From: Pseudomonadota bacterium
GTDB lineage: Bacteria; Pseudomonadota; Gammaproteobacteria; Steroidobacterales; Steroidobacteraceae
Reading direction: 5' to 3'
DNA: 64,000 nt
Assembly (NCBI GenBank): GCA_018241505.1
Contig: JAFEDS010000006.1
Coordinates: 124,001 to 188,000, forward strand
The stretch's first letter is position 1. The number at the start of each line of letters is the position of its first letter. Shown piece by piece: positions 17,364 through 26,296 of this stretch. The position numbers and the translations under genes were made by a program. The notes under the pieces were generated by a model. The model ran no database searches and was not told where the DNA came from. It saw only the letters and a program-made list of their open reading frames with translations.

Positions 17364-17948
17364 TTGCGACGTCCCCCTGAAGACGTATTCGTCAATTGCC
17401 CCTTCGATGACGATTATTTCAGCATCTTCCACGCACTGATCTTTGCAATTCGCGGGTGCAGATTTCGTCCACTGATCCTCGATACTGAAAAATACCGCTA
17501 TCAGAAGTTTATTTCCGATATCGCGGGCATGGATATTCACGCCCATGCGGGAAACGCCGACACCGCCATTGCGGCCACCCGGACTTGGTTGGCCAATGTC
17601 TCCAGACGGCAACTGTTGGGTGATAAGCGCCTGGTCACTCTCTACGGGGATTTCAAATCTGGCATTCCAACACTGGCTGGCAGCCTTGGATTCGACCTCG
17701 GCGCAATTCCCTACTCTGATGTGCCAATTCTGTTATGCAGCTCGTTCGCGCTATGTATCGAATACCGCTACTTTGCGCGTTCCGAGATCAATAGACGAAG
17801 GGCACTACCCGCCACCGCGTCGAGCGAGCGTAGCTCACATACTCAGGATCACCCGAAAGCACACGCTCTTCGGCTGCCACGCGCAGCAGCTCGAGACACA
17901 CGAACACGGCATACAACGCCGCGTTGTAGCCGGTCGGATTCTGTGTGA
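17364..17948 (+). pseudogene. Cassette protein copy 2 with in-frame internal deletion
   Basis: From a TTG at 17364 the frame reads RRPPEDVFVNCPFDDDY, then FHALIFAIRGCRFRP, and jumps directly to LILDTEKYRYQKFISD and IAGMDIHAHA. It shows similarity to copy 1 up to about residue 120 (near 17724). From memory of intact relatives, about 65 middle residues (DISRTEL through MPLELGLFLGAKRFG) should lie between RFRP and LILD, so this copy has an in-frame deletion. The tail after 17724 overlaps the opposite-strand methyltransferase-like gene and is not family-like. Function of the family is unknown to me; the N-terminal strand-Asn-Cys-Pro-Phe-Asp pattern faintly recalls TIR-like nucleotide-binding folds. 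Confidence 0.55.
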
Positions 17949-18456
17949 CATAGGCCGCGAAGGAGATGAAGTAGCCAGCGTAGATCGGGTGGCGAACCAC
18001 GCCGTAGAGCCCTCCCCGTTTGACGCCGCGATTGGCCGCAACGAGACCGAAGCTCTTGTTCAGACTGAACAGCGCAGCCAGGGAAATGGACATCCCCACG
18101 AGTTGTACCGCAATGATGGCGGGGTGATCGTGCACCTGCGGAGCGGGTCGCAGGAGCAAGGGAATGTAAGTACCGGCGAGCGCTACACTCCAGTCATAGA
18201 GCGAGGTATTCGCTTGCTTGGGCGCGGGCCGAAACAGCGAATAGAAAACGATCAGCGATTCAAAGACGGTCAGAATGAGGCTGCTGAAACGATGCGTGGC
18301 CATGAAATCCTGCAGCATTCCCCAACTGAACAGCAAATAACAGGCGGCGAGCCCGAGATTGCAGGCCAGGCTCCGCAGATTCACAGGGCCTGGGGCAAGA
18401 CGCTGGGCTTGGGGCGCGAGCGGTCCGGTTTCCGGAATCATCACAGGCGCTCTCAT
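17788..18456 (-). CDS. Isoprenylcysteine/phospholipid methyltransferase-like membrane protein
   Basis: A 222-residue protein with about five hydrophobic segments and a C-terminal cytosolic motif typical of the ICMT/PEMT superfamily: GGLYGVVRHPIYAGY near residues 145-160, then an acidic LRVAAEERVLSGDPEY helix and RWRVVPF. These enzymes transfer a methyl group from S-adenosylmethionine to lipid-like or membrane substrates. Its start overlaps the tadD stop by four bases, making it the last gene of the pilus operon. A role in modifying the envelope or pilus components is possible but unproven. Confidence 0.75.
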   Translation of the reverse strand: MRAPVMIPETGPLAPQAQRLAPGPVNLRSLACNLGLAACYLLFSWGMLQDFMATHRFSSLILTVFESLIVFYSLFRPAPKQANTSLYDWSVALAGTYIPLLLRPAPQVHDHPAIIAVQLVGMSISLAALFSLNKSFGLVAANRGVKRGGLYGVVRHPIYAGYFISFAAYVTQNPTGYNAALYAVFVCLELLRVAAEERVLSGDPEYVSYARSTRWRVVPFVY

Positions 18457-19400
18457 TGTTTGACCGTGGCAGTCAGGCGTTCGCGTGCAATCGCCACATT
18501 GCGCTGGACTTCTGTCGAGTACACAGGCGAAGCGTTTGAGGCCCTCTCGAAAAAGCGCAGTGCAACTGCGTTATCGCCGTTGTCGAGAGCCAGTTGTCCA
18601 GCCATGTTGTAAGCGGTCGCCGCGTCCATGACCTGCAACAGAGAGTCAACAGACGCCGGGTACGCACGTTGTTTCGCCTGTATCTTTGCCAACAAACGCC
18701 AGGCGTCCGGCAGGTTCGAGAGGTGCAGCGCATCGCGAGCGGCATACTCAGCCATTTCGTACCTGCCCATGCCGTAATAAGCGTCCGCCCGATGCAACAG
18801 CGGCAGCGCGACTTTCGGCGCCTGGGCGGCTGCCTGCGATGCGTATTGGACTGCATTGGTATAGCGCCCCTCCTTGGCTTCAATCACACTGAGCTGGTCA
18901 ACGACGCGCCAGTCCATGCTCCCATTGTCGACACTGAGCTTGAGCCATTTGTAGGCGTTGTCTTTGTCTCCGAGCACCGTCAGGATCAAACCCAGCCGCC
19001 CGGCGAGATTCGCATCGCTCGGCTTCGCATTGACCGCCAACTCGAACGCGCGCGCGGCGAGCTGCAGATTCCCTTGGATTTGCTCGATTGTGCCGAGCTT
19101 GGTCAACGTGGTCACATCACGAGGCTGAAATGAAAGCGCCTGGATGTAGAGGTAGATCGCCATGTCGACCTCACCGGACCTCCACGCCGTATCACCGCGC
19201 GATACGGCGTCTTCGAAGCTCTTTGCGAGCGCCGGGTTCCGGGATGTCTCGGTCGCTTTCGCTTGCGCCGCCGCCGGCGACTTCTCCCGGGCGGCGGTGC
19301 CGGCACAACCTGCACTCAGTAGGAACGCAGAGCCCAACACCACCCACAGTGCAGCTCGTATGAGGGGCGGGTTGAGGCGATGCGCGAATGAGACTGACAT
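18453..19400 (-). CDS. tadD: TadD-like TPR lipoprotein
   Basis: A 315-residue lipoprotein with lipobox LLSAGC (C32) and about six tetratricopeptide-like helical pairs (for example AIYLYIQALSFQPRD, NLQLAARAFELAVNAKPSD). TadD is the predicted pilotin or assembly factor of Tad/Flp pili at the outer membrane. ATG at 19400 is chosen because it places the signal sequence at the N-terminus; a longer frame upstream has no support. It follows tadC by 23 bp and overlaps the next gene by four. Confidence 0.85.
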   Translation of the reverse strand: MSVSFAHRLNPPLIRAALWVVLGSAFLLSAGCAGTAAREKSPAAAQAKATETSRNPALAKSFEDAVSRGDTAWRSGEVDMAIYLYIQALSFQPRDVTTLTKLGTIEQIQGNLQLAARAFELAVNAKPSDANLAGRLGLILTVLGDKDNAYKWLKLSVDNGSMDWRVVDQLSVIEAKEGRYTNAVQYASQAAAQAPKVALPLLHRADAYYGMGRYEMAEYAARDALHLSNLPDAWRLLAKIQAKQRAYPASVDSLLQVMDAATAYNMAGQLALDNGDNAVALRFFERASNASPVYSTEVQRNVAIARERLTATVKQ

Positions 19401-19423
19401 GTGACTGTACTCCGGTAATTTTT

Positions 19424-20359
19424 CTAATGAGTTCCGGTGTTGCTGAAGGCCGCGACCAGGCGGATGATCGCCGGCCCCACGGCCACCAGGAAGAAGCTGG
19501 GGAAGAAGCACAAGACCATGGGGAAGATCATTTTGGTGCCGAGCTTGGCGGCCAGCTCTTCAGCGGCCTGGGTTCGCTTGTCACGAAATTCTTCGGAGTA
19601 GACGCGCAGCGCGTCGGCCACGCTGGTTCCGAAACGCATGGTCTGAACCAACAGACCCACCAGGCTGCGGATATCCTCCAGGCCGGTTCGCGTCGCGAGG
19701 TTGCGAAGCGCGGCCTCACGTTCCAGGCCCGCCTGCATCTCCGCCGTAACCCGCTCCAACTCCCCGGCCAGCTCCGGATGACTGACCTCGAGCTCGATGG
19801 CAACCCGCTGCAGTCCCGCAGCCAGTCCAAGACCCGACTCGACGCAGACCACCAGAAGATCCAGTGCGTCCGGGAATCCGTTGCGCAGGGCGCGCTGGCG
19901 AGCTTCCACTTTCCGATTGAGCACGAAGTTGGGAATCATGAGCCCGACGAAAGCAACCAAAGTGCCGTAGAAAATAACCTGCTGAGAAGTCAGCTTGGGA
20001 AACAGCGAGGAAGCCAACATCCAACTCACCAGGAACAGGATGGCGAGAGCCGTCTTCACTCCGTAGAAGACCGGCATGGCCCGCGGCGAGTAGATGCCGG
20101 CGCGGGTAAACCTTTCCTGCATGCTGCCCTGTTCCTTGCCACTGGTGGGCATGAGGTAACGGGCGAACGGCTGGACGGCATCGGCGATCACGGCCGTCCA
20201 CGACCGCGTGTTACGTGCTCCGGCGCTCTCCAGAGCCTGCAGGCGCCGGCGCGCGGGATCCGTGGCACCACTTACCACAATCACCACACCCCAGACGAAC
20301 AGGAACGTCGCCAGGCCGATGAGGCCGATCAATACGAGGTTTTGAGGATTGTTCACCAC
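19424..20359 (-). CDS. tadC: Tad pilus inner-membrane platform protein TadC
   Basis: A 311-residue T2SS-F family protein. Hydrophobic helices lie near residues 8-28, 105-150 and at the C-terminus (MIFPMVLCFFPSFFLVAVGPAI). The GspF-type domain contains FPDALDLLVVCVESGLGLAAGLQRVA and LVQTMRFGTSVADALRVYSEE. With TadB it forms the inner-membrane platform on which the TadA ATPase acts. It starts three bases after the tadB stop. Confidence 0.92.
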   Translation of the reverse strand: MVNNPQNLVLIGLIGLATFLFVWGVVIVVSGATDPARRRLQALESAGARNTRSWTAVIADAVQPFARYLMPTSGKEQGSMQERFTRAGIYSPRAMPVFYGVKTALAILFLVSWMLASSLFPKLTSQQVIFYGTLVAFVGLMIPNFVLNRKVEARQRALRNGFPDALDLLVVCVESGLGLAAGLQRVAIELEVSHPELAGELERVTAEMQAGLEREAALRNLATRTGLEDIRSLVGLLVQTMRFGTSVADALRVYSEEFRDKRTQAAEELAAKLGTKMIFPMVLCFFPSFFLVAVGPAIIRLVAAFSNTGTH

Positions 20360-20362
20360 GGG

Positions 20363-21331
20363 CTATACCTCGATGCGCAACAGCTTGCGGATCCACAACG
20401 TGCCGATCAGGCCCAACACCACCGCGCCGACAACCAACTTCCGCCCCAGCTCATCGTGCACCAGCGTGGGCAGATAGTTGGGCTGTGTCATGGAGATCGC
20501 CGCGAACAACACCAGCGGCACCAGCGCCAGGACCCAGGCGGACATGCGACCTTCGGCCGACAACGTGCGTACCTTGCGAAAGAATTTGAATCGCCCGCGC
20601 ACCACCTTGCTGATCTGCTCGAGAATTTCCGCAAGGTTTCCGCCCGTCTCACGTTGCAGCAGCACGGCGGTTACGAAGCTCATCATCGTGACACTGGGCA
20701 CGCGATCCAGCAGCCCGAGCATGGCGCGGCGGACGTCGTTGCCATAGTTGAGATCACCGAAGGTCAGCTCGAACTCCTTGGCGATCGGCTGCTCGAGGTC
20801 CTCGGCGACCAGCTTGAGTGCGGCACTGAAGGGATGTCCCGCGCGCAACGCGCGCCGGATCACATCCACGGCATCCGGCAACTGCTCTTCGAGCTTCGAC
20901 ATGCGGCGATTGCGGTCGAACCGAAGCTTCAGGAACGGCAATGCAATGCAGATGCCTGCGCCAACCAGCATCGCCAGAGCTGTATGTAGGAGGACGGCGC
21001 CGGCGACTGCACCGGCCACGCCCAGGAGCGCGCTGACGACAACGACCTGGTGCGCGAGCAGGCCGCCCCCCGCCTGCTCGATCATGCGGGCCAGAGCCTC
21101 CATCATCGGCAGGCTTTCCAATTCCCGCTGCAACGGCGAGAGCTCGCGCAGATATTTCTCGCGCATCAGCGAGGCGGTGGACTGTCCGCCCAGCTCCGTC
21201 TCGATCTGCGCGAGCCGGCGCTTGAGCTTCCTGCGCGCGCGTGCCTGATCGCCGAACGCCGGTACCGCCAGTCCCTGGATCAACAGGAACACTGCGACGC
21301 CGACCAATGCCAAGAAGATGCTGATGGACAT
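20363..21331 (-). CDS. tadB: Tad pilus inner-membrane platform protein TadB
   Basis: A 322-residue T2SS-F family protein paralogous to TadC. It has an N-terminal helix, a central pair of helices (about 100-135), the F domain with LPDAVDVIRRALRAGHPFSAAL and LQRETGGNLAEILEQISKVVR, and C-terminal helices. In the Tad machine TadB and TadC form the platform. It lies 15 bp after tadA and 3 bp before tadC. Confidence 0.93.
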   Translation of the reverse strand: MSISIFLALVGVAVFLLIQGLAVPAFGDQARARRKLKRRLAQIETELGGQSTASLMREKYLRELSPLQRELESLPMMEALARMIEQAGGGLLAHQVVVVSALLGVAGAVAGAVLLHTALAMLVGAGICIALPFLKLRFDRNRRMSKLEEQLPDAVDVIRRALRAGHPFSAALKLVAEDLEQPIAKEFELTFGDLNYGNDVRRAMLGLLDRVPSVTMMSFVTAVLLQRETGGNLAEILEQISKVVRGRFKFFRKVRTLSAEGRMSAWVLALVPLVLFAAISMTQPNYLPTLVHDELGRKLVVGAVVLGLIGTLWIRKLLRIEV

Positions 21332-21346
21332 GTTGGGTCACGCCTT

Positions 21347-22681
21347 TCAGGGCCGGAACGCCGTGGTTAGGATGTTGAAACCGCGGACCGTGAGACGCTT
21401 GTGGAACGCCGGTACTACGCCGGTCGGGACCAGTGCCCCCTGCACCTGTCCCTGTTCATCAATGCCCGTCCGCCGGAATGAGAAGATCTCGGACATCGTG
21501 ATGATGTCGCCTTCCATGCCGTTGATCTCCTGCACACTGGTCACGCGCCGTTTGCCGTCCTCGCTGCGTTCGACTTGCACAACAACCTGGATGGCGGACG
21601 CGATCTGTGCCCGCAGGGCCTTGATAGGAAACGGCAAGCCGGTCATGGAGACCATGTTTTCGACGCGGCTCAATGCATCTCGCGCCGTGTTGGCATGGAC
21701 CGTCGTGAGCGATCCGTCATGGCCTGTGTTCATGGCCTGAAGCATGTCGAGCGCCTCCGCGCCACGCACCTCACCGATGACGATCCGGTCCGGTCGCATG
21801 CGCAGGCTGTTGCGGACCAGGTCGCGCTGGGTGATCTCGCCTCGGCCCTCGATGTTGGGCGGCCGCGTTTCGAGCCGAACTACATGCGGCTGCTGCAGTT
21901 GCAGCTCAGCGGAATCCTCGATGGTAACAATGCGCTCGTCCTTCGGGATGAAGCCTGACAGGATGTTGAGCAGAGTGGTTTTTCCCGCTCCGGTACCACC
22001 GGAGATGAGCACATTGAGGCGCGCCGCCACTACGCCTCTCAACACATCGGCCACCGGCTGCGTCAGTGTTCCGATCTTCAACAGGTCCTCGACACCCAGC
22101 AGCTCCACCGCAAAGCGCCGGATGGAGACGACGGGGCCGTTGAGAGCCAGTGGTGGAATGATGGCGTTGACGCGCGATCCGTCCGCCAGCCGCGCATCGA
22201 CCATGGGCGAAGATTCATCGATGCGGCGGCCGACAGCCGAGACGATGCGGTCGATGATGTTGAGCAGATGCTGGTCGTCGTTGAAGCGTACCTCGGTGCG
22301 CTCGAGCTTGCCGCGGCGCTCCACATAAACCTGATCGGCACCATTCACCAGGATGTCCGAGATCGTCGGGTCGGCGAGAAGCGGCTCCAACGGGCCGTGT
22401 CCCATGACTTCATCTTCGATGCGGCGGACAATGAACTGCCGCTGTCCCAGGCTCAGGGGCGCCGCTGCCTCAACCAGCAGGCGCAGGCCGATCTCCCGGA
22501 TCTGGCTGCGCGCCTGCTCGTCTTCGACCGAGCCCATGAGCGACAGATCCAGGACCTGCAGCAGCTTGTCGTAGGTGCGCTGTTTCCATTCCAGCTCGAG
22601 CGCCGTCATGGGCCGGATCCGGTCGGCCGGTCCCGTGATGGATTCGACGATACCGAGTCTGCTTTTGAGTGTAGTGCTCAT
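21347..22681 (-). CDS. tadA: Tad/Flp pilus assembly ATPase (TadA/CpaF)
   Basis: A 444-residue secretion ATPase of the CpaF family that powers pilin polymerisation. Walker A is GGTGAGKT at about 228-235, followed by [10 protein letters not shown], the Asp-box-like [19 protein letters not shown] and the His-box region [18 protein letters not shown]. The N-terminal domain ([20 protein letters not shown]) is typical of CpaF. Its start overlaps the upstream tadZ stop by four bases. Confidence 0.96.
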   Translation of the reverse strand: MSTTLKSRLGIVESITGPADRIRPMTALELEWKQRTYDKLLQVLDLSLMGSVEDEQARSQIREIGLRLLVEAAAPLSLGQRQFIVRRIEDEVMGHGPLEPLLADPTISDILVNGADQVYVERRGKLERTEVRFNDDQHLLNIIDRIVSAVGRRIDESSPMVDARLADGSRVNAIIPPLALNGPVVSIRRFAVELLGVEDLLKIGTLTQPVADVLRGVVAARLNVLISGGTGAGKTTLLNILSGFIPKDERIVTIEDSAELQLQQPHVVRLETRPPNIEGRGEITQRDLVRNSLRMRPDRIVIGEVRGAEALDMLQAMNTGHDGSLTTVHANTARDALSRVENMVSMTGLPFPIKALRAQIASAIQVVVQVERSEDGKRRVTSVQEINGMEGDIITMSEIFSFRRTGIDEQGQVQGALVPTGVVPAFHKRLTVRGFNILTTAFRP

Positions 22682-23877
22682 TGTTTATTCCTGAGGAAGC
22701 CTGGCAGGACCCGTTGCAGCAGGCCGGCTCGCGGAGCTTCATCCTCACCGACGAGCGTGATAGCGATCTGCCGCACGGAGCGGGCAACCGCCGAATTCCG
22801 GTCCATTTCAAACAGGGGCACACCCGTGTCCACGCTCTCGAGCGCGCTGCGATAATGACTGGGAACCGTCAACACCGTGTCTACGTTGAGGCTGCGCCGG
22901 ACATCGTCCAATTCAACCAGGGCATCCTTCCGATAGCGGTTGAGCACGATGCGGACCCGTTCGGGAGACACACCGAGCTCTGTCTTCAGAATGTTCATGA
23001 AGCGCGCGGCGTTGCGCACGTGAAGGACCGACTGTTGCAACACCAACACGATGTGCGCCGACATGCTGAAGACTGTCGCCGTAAGACTGTCGAGCACGTG
23101 CGGCATGTCCACCAGCACCTGCGGGTGATTGGCGGTGAGCACATCCAGCAGCTTGGAAAGCTTCTCCGCCGATATGTCCTTGGAAAGGACAGCGGCGGCG
23201 CCGGTGGCGCTCAGCAGGCGCAGTCCGCTGCGATGCCGGGCACCAAAGCCGCTCAACGCGAATTCATCGAGCCCATCCACTTCCTCTATGGCCTGGAGGA
23301 GACCTCGCTCCGGATGCAGGTCCAGGTGGTGCGCCAGCGGTGCGAAGTTCAGATCCAGGTCAACCAGCATCGGCGGCGCGGTACCGGTGCGCTCGCTGTC
23401 ATCGGCCAGAACGCGAGCGACATTCGCGGAGATGAAAGAGGTACCCGTGCCTCCCGCTGCGCCCACGATGGCGTAAACACCGCCGTGTGCGCCGGTCCGC
23501 GCAGAGCTGCCTGCATCGGTACGAACCTGACGTAACGCGGCCATCAGGTCAGCAGGTGCGACCGGCTCCACGAGGAAATCCTTCGCACCCGAGCGCATCG
23601 CAAGGCGCATCGCCTCAACCTGCCCCGGCGGACCCACGACAATCAGGGGCGGGCGTGAGGCGCCGTTTTTTGTGCTCCACGCGGTCAATTCCGCGAGATG
23701 CTCCGAATCAACACGCAGGATGACGATGTCAGGTGAAAACGGGAGTCCGTGGAGCGGATCGGTGTAACCGTTGGTCACGACACGCGCGTGCCCTTCGAAT
23801 TCGCTCTGCTGTGCGAGGCACTGCTGCAGGGGGCGCAGCGCGGCGGAGTTACGTGATGTCAGCAAAACTTTGGTCAC
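22678..23877 (-). CDS. tadZ: TadZ/CpaE-like pilus localisation protein
   Basis: A 399-residue protein with an atypical N-terminal receiver-like domain (about 1-125; VILRVDSEHLAEL, SGAKDFLVEPVAPADL) and a C-terminal MinD/ParA-like ATPase fold (about 130-370). The P-loop reads GAAGGTGTSF: the lysines of the deviant Walker A motif are missing. LVDLDLNFAPLAHHLDL and VLVDMPHVLD are present. TadZ positions the Tad machine at a pole. It starts 12 bp after the tadF-like gene. Confidence 0.88.
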   Translation of the reverse strand: MTKVLLTSRNSAALRPLQQCLAQQSEFEGHARVVTNGYTDPLHGLPFSPDIVILRVDSEHLAELTAWSTKNGASRPPLIVVGPPGQVEAMRLAMRSGAKDFLVEPVAPADLMAALRQVRTDAGSSARTGAHGGVYAIVGAAGGTGTSFISANVARVLADDSERTGTAPPMLVDLDLNFAPLAHHLDLHPERGLLQAIEEVDGLDEFALSGFGARHRSGLRLLSATGAAAVLSKDISAEKLSKLLDVLTANHPQVLVDMPHVLDSLTATVFSMSAHIVLVLQQSVLHVRNAARFMNILKTELGVSPERVRIVLNRYRKDALVELDDVRRSLNVDTVLTVPSHYRSALESVDTGVPLFEMDRNSAVARSVRQIAITLVGEDEAPRAGLLQRVLPGFLRNKQ

Positions 23878-23889
23878 TGAGTGCGCCCT

Positions 23890-24324
23890 CTAACTGCAGG
23901 TGTACGTTGCGGTGGGTGTAACGCCCAGGCTCTCTCGAGGCAACGTGACCGGAAACGCCGGCGAGGTGACCGTGGGATTGACGAATGGGATCGACAACGG
24001 AATCGAGTACCCGGTGATCTGAACTCGCACATAGACGATGTCGGAATAAGTGCCCGTCGGGGTACCGGCGGCATCGAGGTAACTCACTTGCACGTTGCCG
24101 GAGGAGAACCCCGGCAGTGTTGAAAAGTTGACCGTGGCGGTTACTCCCGCATCGTTGAGCGGACAAACTGTCGCCAATCGAGCGGCTCGCCGGGTACCTT
24201 CGGACAGCACGGCGAAGGAGTACATGACTCGTGAGAACTCGATGACTGCAAACAGCATGATGAACAGCGCGGTCGCGACGACGGCGAACTCGACAGTGGT
24301 GAGGCCCATTTCCCGGCGCTTCAT
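23890..24324 (-). CDS. tadF: TadE/TadF-like minor pseudopilin (second)
   Basis: A 144-residue protein starting MKRREMGLTTVEFAVVATAL: a prepilin-like leader ending in glycine, a TVEFA pseudopilin motif and a hydrophobic helix (about 8-31), then a small periplasmic domain. TadE-like proteins are processed by the TadV peptidase. The frame continues upstream for 166 codons, but that part is antisense-like and overlaps the next gene; the ATG at 24324, overlapping the upstream stop by four, is the fitting start. Confidence 0.85.
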   Translation of the reverse strand: MKRREMGLTTVEFAVVATALFIMLFAVIEFSRVMYSFAVLSEGTRRAARLATVCPLNDAGVTATVNFSTLPGFSSGNVQVSYLDAAGTPTGTYSDIVYVRVQITGYSIPLSIPFVNPTVTSPAFPVTLPRESLGVTPTATYTCS

Positions 24325-24767
24325 AGTGCACGTACCGCCGTGTATGCGTGCAGCGTCATGGAGCCGGTGGAGATCGATCCCGATCCAACAAATCTCGGAA
24401 TCGATCCTCCAAACAAAGATTGATACGGGTAGTTCACGCTGATCGCTACGTTGTTGCTGGCGTCGCTGGAAATGGTCACTTGCCCGACATTGAGTCCCGG
24501 AAGCAGCGGCGTTCCGGTGCCGCCTGGATTGCCAAAGACCACCAGGTTCCTGGCGCTGCCGCTGTCGGCCCCGGAGACGTTCACCACCCCAGTGGTGCCC
24601 TGAAGCGCCTTGCTCGCCAAAAAACGGCCCGCATCCCGCGTCGCGTCCGTCAGCAGACTGAATTGCACGAGTGCCCTGCCGAGCTCGACGACGGCATACA
24701 GAAGCAACAGCAGGATCGGCGCGCCAATGACAAATTCGGCCATTGCAGTACCGCGTTGGCTTCTCAT
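24321..24767 (-). CDS. tadE: TadE-like minor pseudopilin (first)
   Basis: A 148-residue protein with leader MRSQRG, pseudopilin motif TAMAEFVIGAPILLLLLYAV and a periplasmic domain (DATRDAGRFLASKALQG). It belongs to the TadE-like family (PF07811). With the next gene it gives the usual TadE/TadF pair. Overlaps of four bases at both ends tie it to tadG upstream and tadF downstream. Confidence 0.87.
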   Translation of the reverse strand: MRSQRGTAMAEFVIGAPILLLLLYAVVELGRALVQFSLLTDATRDAGRFLASKALQGTTGVVNVSGADSGSARNLVVFGNPGGTGTPLLPGLNVGQVTISSDASNNVAISVNYPYQSLFGGSIPRFVGSGSISTGSMTLHAYTAVRAL

Positions 24768-25999
24768 GACTGCGGGCTTCCATCCACGTGATAGAGCTGG
24801 ATGAGGTAAGGTCCCGGACCATTGTTGGGTGCAGGCCCCGGTGTGCCGTTCACCTGGCAGTTCGAGAGGATCTCACCGAATATCTGACCGCCATTACCGC
24901 CCTGATCCACATCCTGCAGCAGGAACACGCAGGCCAGCCCCAAAACGGGAATATCACTGCGTCCCTGTGCTTCCACGGAGCAGTCACCCACCGGCACCGC
25001 GATCACGCGGCGGGCAACGACCCCGATGCCGCCGGGCGCCGGCGCAACATCGTAGTTGGATGAAAGGAGCCGCGGTTGGTACATCCCTTCATAACTGTAG
25101 CTTCCATATTGGCTCGCATTCGTGACCACGGTGTTCGCGGTTCCCGTGACAAGCGTGGCGCACGACGCGTCGGAACAACTCAGCCGGTTCTTACCGGTAG
25201 GCTGGTATGTAATGACATCGGGGGGATAGGTAGCGCTGTCGAGGCCACCGCCTGAGTATTCATTGAAGCGGGTGTTCAGTCCCTGAGCGACCGGTCCCGC
25301 CTGGTTACCAGGTTGGGTCAGAGCGGTGGTACCGGTCGTCGAGCAACTGCCGTAGCTGCCCGCAAGGTTCTGGCGAACGATGTTGCCGCCCGTTCCTCCA
25401 AGGCTGAGCAATCGATAGTTGCCCGGGCCGACGCCGGCGCCCTGGCTGCCCGAGGAGAGCTTGAGGGCGGTTATCTGACCGGGTGTATAACCGTATCCGG
25501 CGGCGCCACTCGTGCCGCACATCATCACAGGCGCAACGTTACACGCTTTGTTGACGGCCGGGCTGGGCCCTGCGACTGCGCTCGCGGCCAGGTTGAAATT
25601 ATTCATCCCGACGGCCTTCGAGAGCGTCGCCGCGATGCTGAAACCGGACACCGTAACACGGACATACCGCGGCGGGTTGGTTCCGGCGGCGAAAGGCAGC
25701 AGGCTGTTTGAATATTCGACTGTCTTGCTGATGCCGCTGGCGGCGGACAGCTCCGGAGTATTCGCGGCGTTGAGTGAGAACACGCTGTTTGCCGCCGCCG
25801 TCGCCTGCGAAGTCGAGCCTGTGGTGTCGAGGATCTTGGCCGCCGATAAGGCCGCGGCGTCGGCCGCGGACTGCATGCGCGACTTGTTCACGGTGACATG
25901 CGAGATGTCGATCGCCAGACCGGCCATCGCAATCACGGCGAGCATGGCGATGGCAATCGTGACGAGGGCAATGCCCCGCTGTTGGCTGCGCGGTTTCAT
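24764..25999 (-). CDS. tadG: TadG-like pilus assembly protein
   Basis: A 411-residue protein with the Flp-assembly TadE/G-like N-terminus (QQRGIALVTIAIAMLAVIAM, GLAIDISHVTVNKSRMQSAA DAAALSAA split here by a space only to keep it short). A long periplasmic region rich in Gly, Ser, Asn and Thr with several cysteines follows. There is no recognisable von Willebrand domain. It is expected to sit in the inner membrane with a large periplasmic part and to act in pilus assembly. Its ATG overlaps the stop of the upstream lipoprotein gene (TAATG). Confidence 0.8.
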   Translation of the reverse strand: MKPRSQQRGIALVTIAIAMLAVIAMAGLAIDISHVTVNKSRMQSAADAAALSAAKILDTTGSTSQATAAANSVFSLNAANTPELSAASGISKTVEYSNSLLPFAAGTNPPRYVRVTVSGFSIAATLSKAVGMNNFNLAASAVAGPSPAVNKACNVAPVMMCGTSGAAGYGYTPGQITALKLSSGSQGAGVGPGNYRLLSLGGTGGNIVRQNLAGSYGSCSTTGTTALTQPGNQAGPVAQGLNTRFNEYSGGGLDSATYPPDVITYQPTGKNRLSCSDASCATLVTGTANTVVTNASQYGSYSYEGMYQPRLLSSNYDVAPAPGGIGVVARRVIAVPVGDCSVEAQGRSDIPVLGLACVFLLQDVDQGGNGGQIFGEILSNCQVNGTPGPAPNNGPGPYLIQLYHVDGSPQS

Positions 26000-26286
26000 T
26001 ACTGGTTGCCGCCGGCCTGTTGCGAGCCGACGTTGATGAGGATGTCCCGCCTGATGGCTTTGCGTTCCGGCGAGTCCTTGCGCATGCTCTCGAGCGCAGT
26101 GTTGGCGGAGTCAGGATCCATGCCTGCGACGGGCGCATCATTGGGACCGATCGAAGTGGCCGGGTTGCTGGTCTGATCGCGCTTCATCTGCGCGACCGCC
26201 TTCCCCATGTTGTCCTCGACCGCCGTGCTTTCGCAGGCGCTCAACAGCAAGGCTGACACGAGGGCACCAATCTGGATGATTCGCAT
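25999..26286 (-). CDS. Small lipoprotein in the Tad operon
   Basis: A 95-residue protein with a lipoprotein signal (ALVSALLLSACES; lipid cysteine near residue 19). Its mature part is hydrophilic, with a KDSPERKAIRRDIL helix and a Gln/Gly-rich end. I do not recognise a family. Its place between the secretin gene (10 bp downstream of it) and tadG suggests a secretin-associated outer-membrane factor, the slot RcpB holds in other Tad loci, though sequence similarity to RcpB is not evident. Confidence 0.65.
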   Translation of the reverse strand: MRIIQIGALVSALLLSACESTAVEDNMGKAVAQMKRDQTSNPATSIGPNDAPVAGMDPDSANTALESMRKDSPERKAIRRDILINVGSQQAGGNQ

Positions 26287-26296
26287 AGCAGTCTCC

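Noticed and set aside
12700-17950. Whole region as an integrated element attached at tRNA-Gly
   Set aside because: No integrase, no direct repeat of the tRNA 3' end found in the window; only the remnants support it, so it is kept as a finding and not called as an element.
19388-20989. 533-codon open frame on the plus strand opposite tadC/tadB
   Set aside because: His/Arg/Gln-rich shadow of the real minus-strand genes; no family features and exactly antisense to conserved proteins.
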